Positions 63,101 to 64,000 of a stretch of 64,000 bases of DNA are shown here, one piece after another. Both the position numbers and the translations under genes were made by a program. Every line of letters begins with the position of its first letter. Positions within the stretch are counted from its first letter, which is position 1. The stretch is taken from assembly GCA_003993805.1 (NCBI GenBank), contig RSEF01000027.1, positions 1,000,690-1,064,689 on the forward strand, written 5' to 3'. The notes under the pieces are model-generated. The model did not search any database. It saw only the letters and a program-made list of their open reading frames with translations, and was not told the DNA's origin. The DNA comes from Himantopus leucocephalus. Lineage: Eukaryota; Chordata; Aves; Charadriiformes; Recurvirostridae.

Positions 63101-64000
63101 AGGTGGAGCAACGCGGAGAGCTCGGCTCCATCCTCTCCCTAACCTCCTCTAGAAACCTGGGCTGCTCCCGCTATGCCACTGGAATGAAATCAGGGCAATC
63201 TTTACCCTCCCACTCTGGGTGTGTTTGAACTCTGACGCCGGTGGCTGATGGAAGAAGTGTAACCCTGCCTGAGCAGCTCAGCCGCTGCTGACGGGAGCAC
63301 TCGGCTTTTACTGTACTGCCGGAACAAAATGCTCTGTTAAACTGGACGCTGAGCTAAGAGTCCATGTCAGGGCCTTCCAGGTGAGCCAATCTTATGGGAT
63401 CATCTTAATTAGCAAAAAAAAAGAGAAATCCTGTAAACCCGAGAAATTAAAATGGAAAAGAAAAGGCATCATCTGCAGAGGGAGACGTAACGGAGGTGCC
63501 AGGCCAAGGGCCGAGGGCAGGAGTCTGGCACGCGGGGTTGTGATGCCTTGAGGAAAGAGACCAGCTGTATCACAGGAGATTCCCTAAAAGTTGTTGAAAG
63601 TACCAGAATGACGCAGTGCAAGTTTATCCTCTACCCACAGAACTTAGCCGCTCGTCTGCTGATTTGGCTCTTGGTGCCAGATTTGCAGGGGAGGACCCGG
63701 GAGCGGGTGAGCCTCTCCAACCTGGGGAGCTTTTACAGCCCCCAGAGGTCTTCAGGAGAATCCCCCAAAATGCTGAGTGAGACGCTGAGAGGATCAAGCT
63801 GTCTCATTTTAAACATGAAAAGTGCATTGCCTAACCTGGAACATTTGCAAAATTCTTTGTAGAGATTGGCACCAGAAAATTTCCCCCTGCAGGTAGCTTT
63901 AGAATAGATGAAAAAGCTACACTGTCAGCCCAAAATTATATTTTTCTTCTTCCGTCAGCGAAGTCACACCACAGCATTCTTCCAGGGTCACTTAAAGCAT

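Larger units (their letters stand above)
17573..64000 (-). other. ASIC2: Inferred ASIC2 intron 1 (partial)
   Basis: Everything to the right of the exon on the minus strand should be the intron that precedes it. Its 3' end is visible: a pyrimidine tract (tttctctcttctctccccgcag on the minus strand, split here only by reading) lies directly next to the exon. ASIC2 intron 1 is exceptionally long in mammals (hundreds of kilobases or more), so 46 kb without another ASIC2 exon fits. I looked for both known ASIC2 first-exon types on the minus strand and did not recognise either. The assignment is an inference from one exon; a nested gene or lncRNA inside the intron cannot be excluded. Confidence 0.75.
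54481..64000. other. Non-coding stretch to the end of the window
   Basis: No gene is recognised. It contains purine- and pyrimidine-rich stretches (pyrimidine tract at about 60040-60115), the repeated segment at 56740 and 57453, a G-quadruplex motif at 59565, (CTG)4 at 61019-61030 and AT-rich sequence at about 62400-62730. The 142- and 152-codon frames at 62800 and 61300 show no recognised family. Confidence 0.5.

Noticed and set aside
1..64000. tRNA, rRNA, microRNA and CRISPR features
   Set aside because: No B-box-like tRNA sequence with a fitting cloverleaf, no rRNA sequence, and no regular spacer-repeat array was recognised.

Overview
This window looks like vertebrate, most likely bird, nuclear DNA from a draft assembly. 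The evidence is several CR1 LINE fragments with the typical avian 3' tail (tandem copies of an ATTCTATG-like octamer, read here mostly as its complement), a low overall repeat load, no Alu, L1 or B-type SINE that I can recognise, CpG-rich patches scattered through non-coding DNA, and assembly gaps of 10, 100 and 1000 Ns. Crocodiles and turtles also carry CR1, so bird is the best guess and is not proven. I cannot name the species.

Only one stretch is convincingly coding: a 151-bp exon on the minus strand at 17422-17572, with clean splice sites. It encodes part of the extracellular domain of an acid-sensing ion channel and fits ASIC2 better than ASIC1, ASIC3 or ASIC4. ASIC2 is known in mammals for a very large first intron. 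On that model, 17573-64000 is intron 1 (at least 46 kb here) and 1-17421 is intron 2. I found neither the preceding nor the following ASIC2 exon in the window. There is no operon, CRISPR array, phage or other prokaryotic feature.

Layout. 1-17421: intronic DNA with a 23-bp duplication near 383, a coding-like segment with a good splice acceptor near 2370-2542, a CR1 tail at 5505-5692, a gapped CR1 at 9286-9507, a GC-rich zone around 10.4-11.7 kb with a strong G-quadruplex motif, and an AT-rich, conserved-looking block at about 12.1-12.6 kb. 17422-17572: the ASIC2 exon. 18336-18611: a 12-copy 23-bp minisatellite. 20438-21560: a 1-kb gap flanked by CR1 arms facing each other. 23822-24260: a 30-bp duplication and a five-copy 45-bp repeat. 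25601-25699: a 20-bp tandem repeat running into a CR1-like tail. 31989-33095: a second 1-kb gap, again between inverted CR1 arms. About 34-45 kb: several CpG-rich patches and an A36-C21 homopolymer junction. 45181-45945: two CR1 copies in opposite orientations. 46718-46759: a hexamer microsatellite. 56740-57540: two diverged copies of a roughly 90-bp segment whose minus-strand translation is partly preserved.

Most open frames of 60-250 codons look like chance frames in GC-rich intronic DNA. The more unusual material consists of the structured tandem repeats, the repeated segment near 56.7/57.5 kb, and the link between assembly gaps and tail-to-tail CR1 pairs. I did not find a clearly new biological system.
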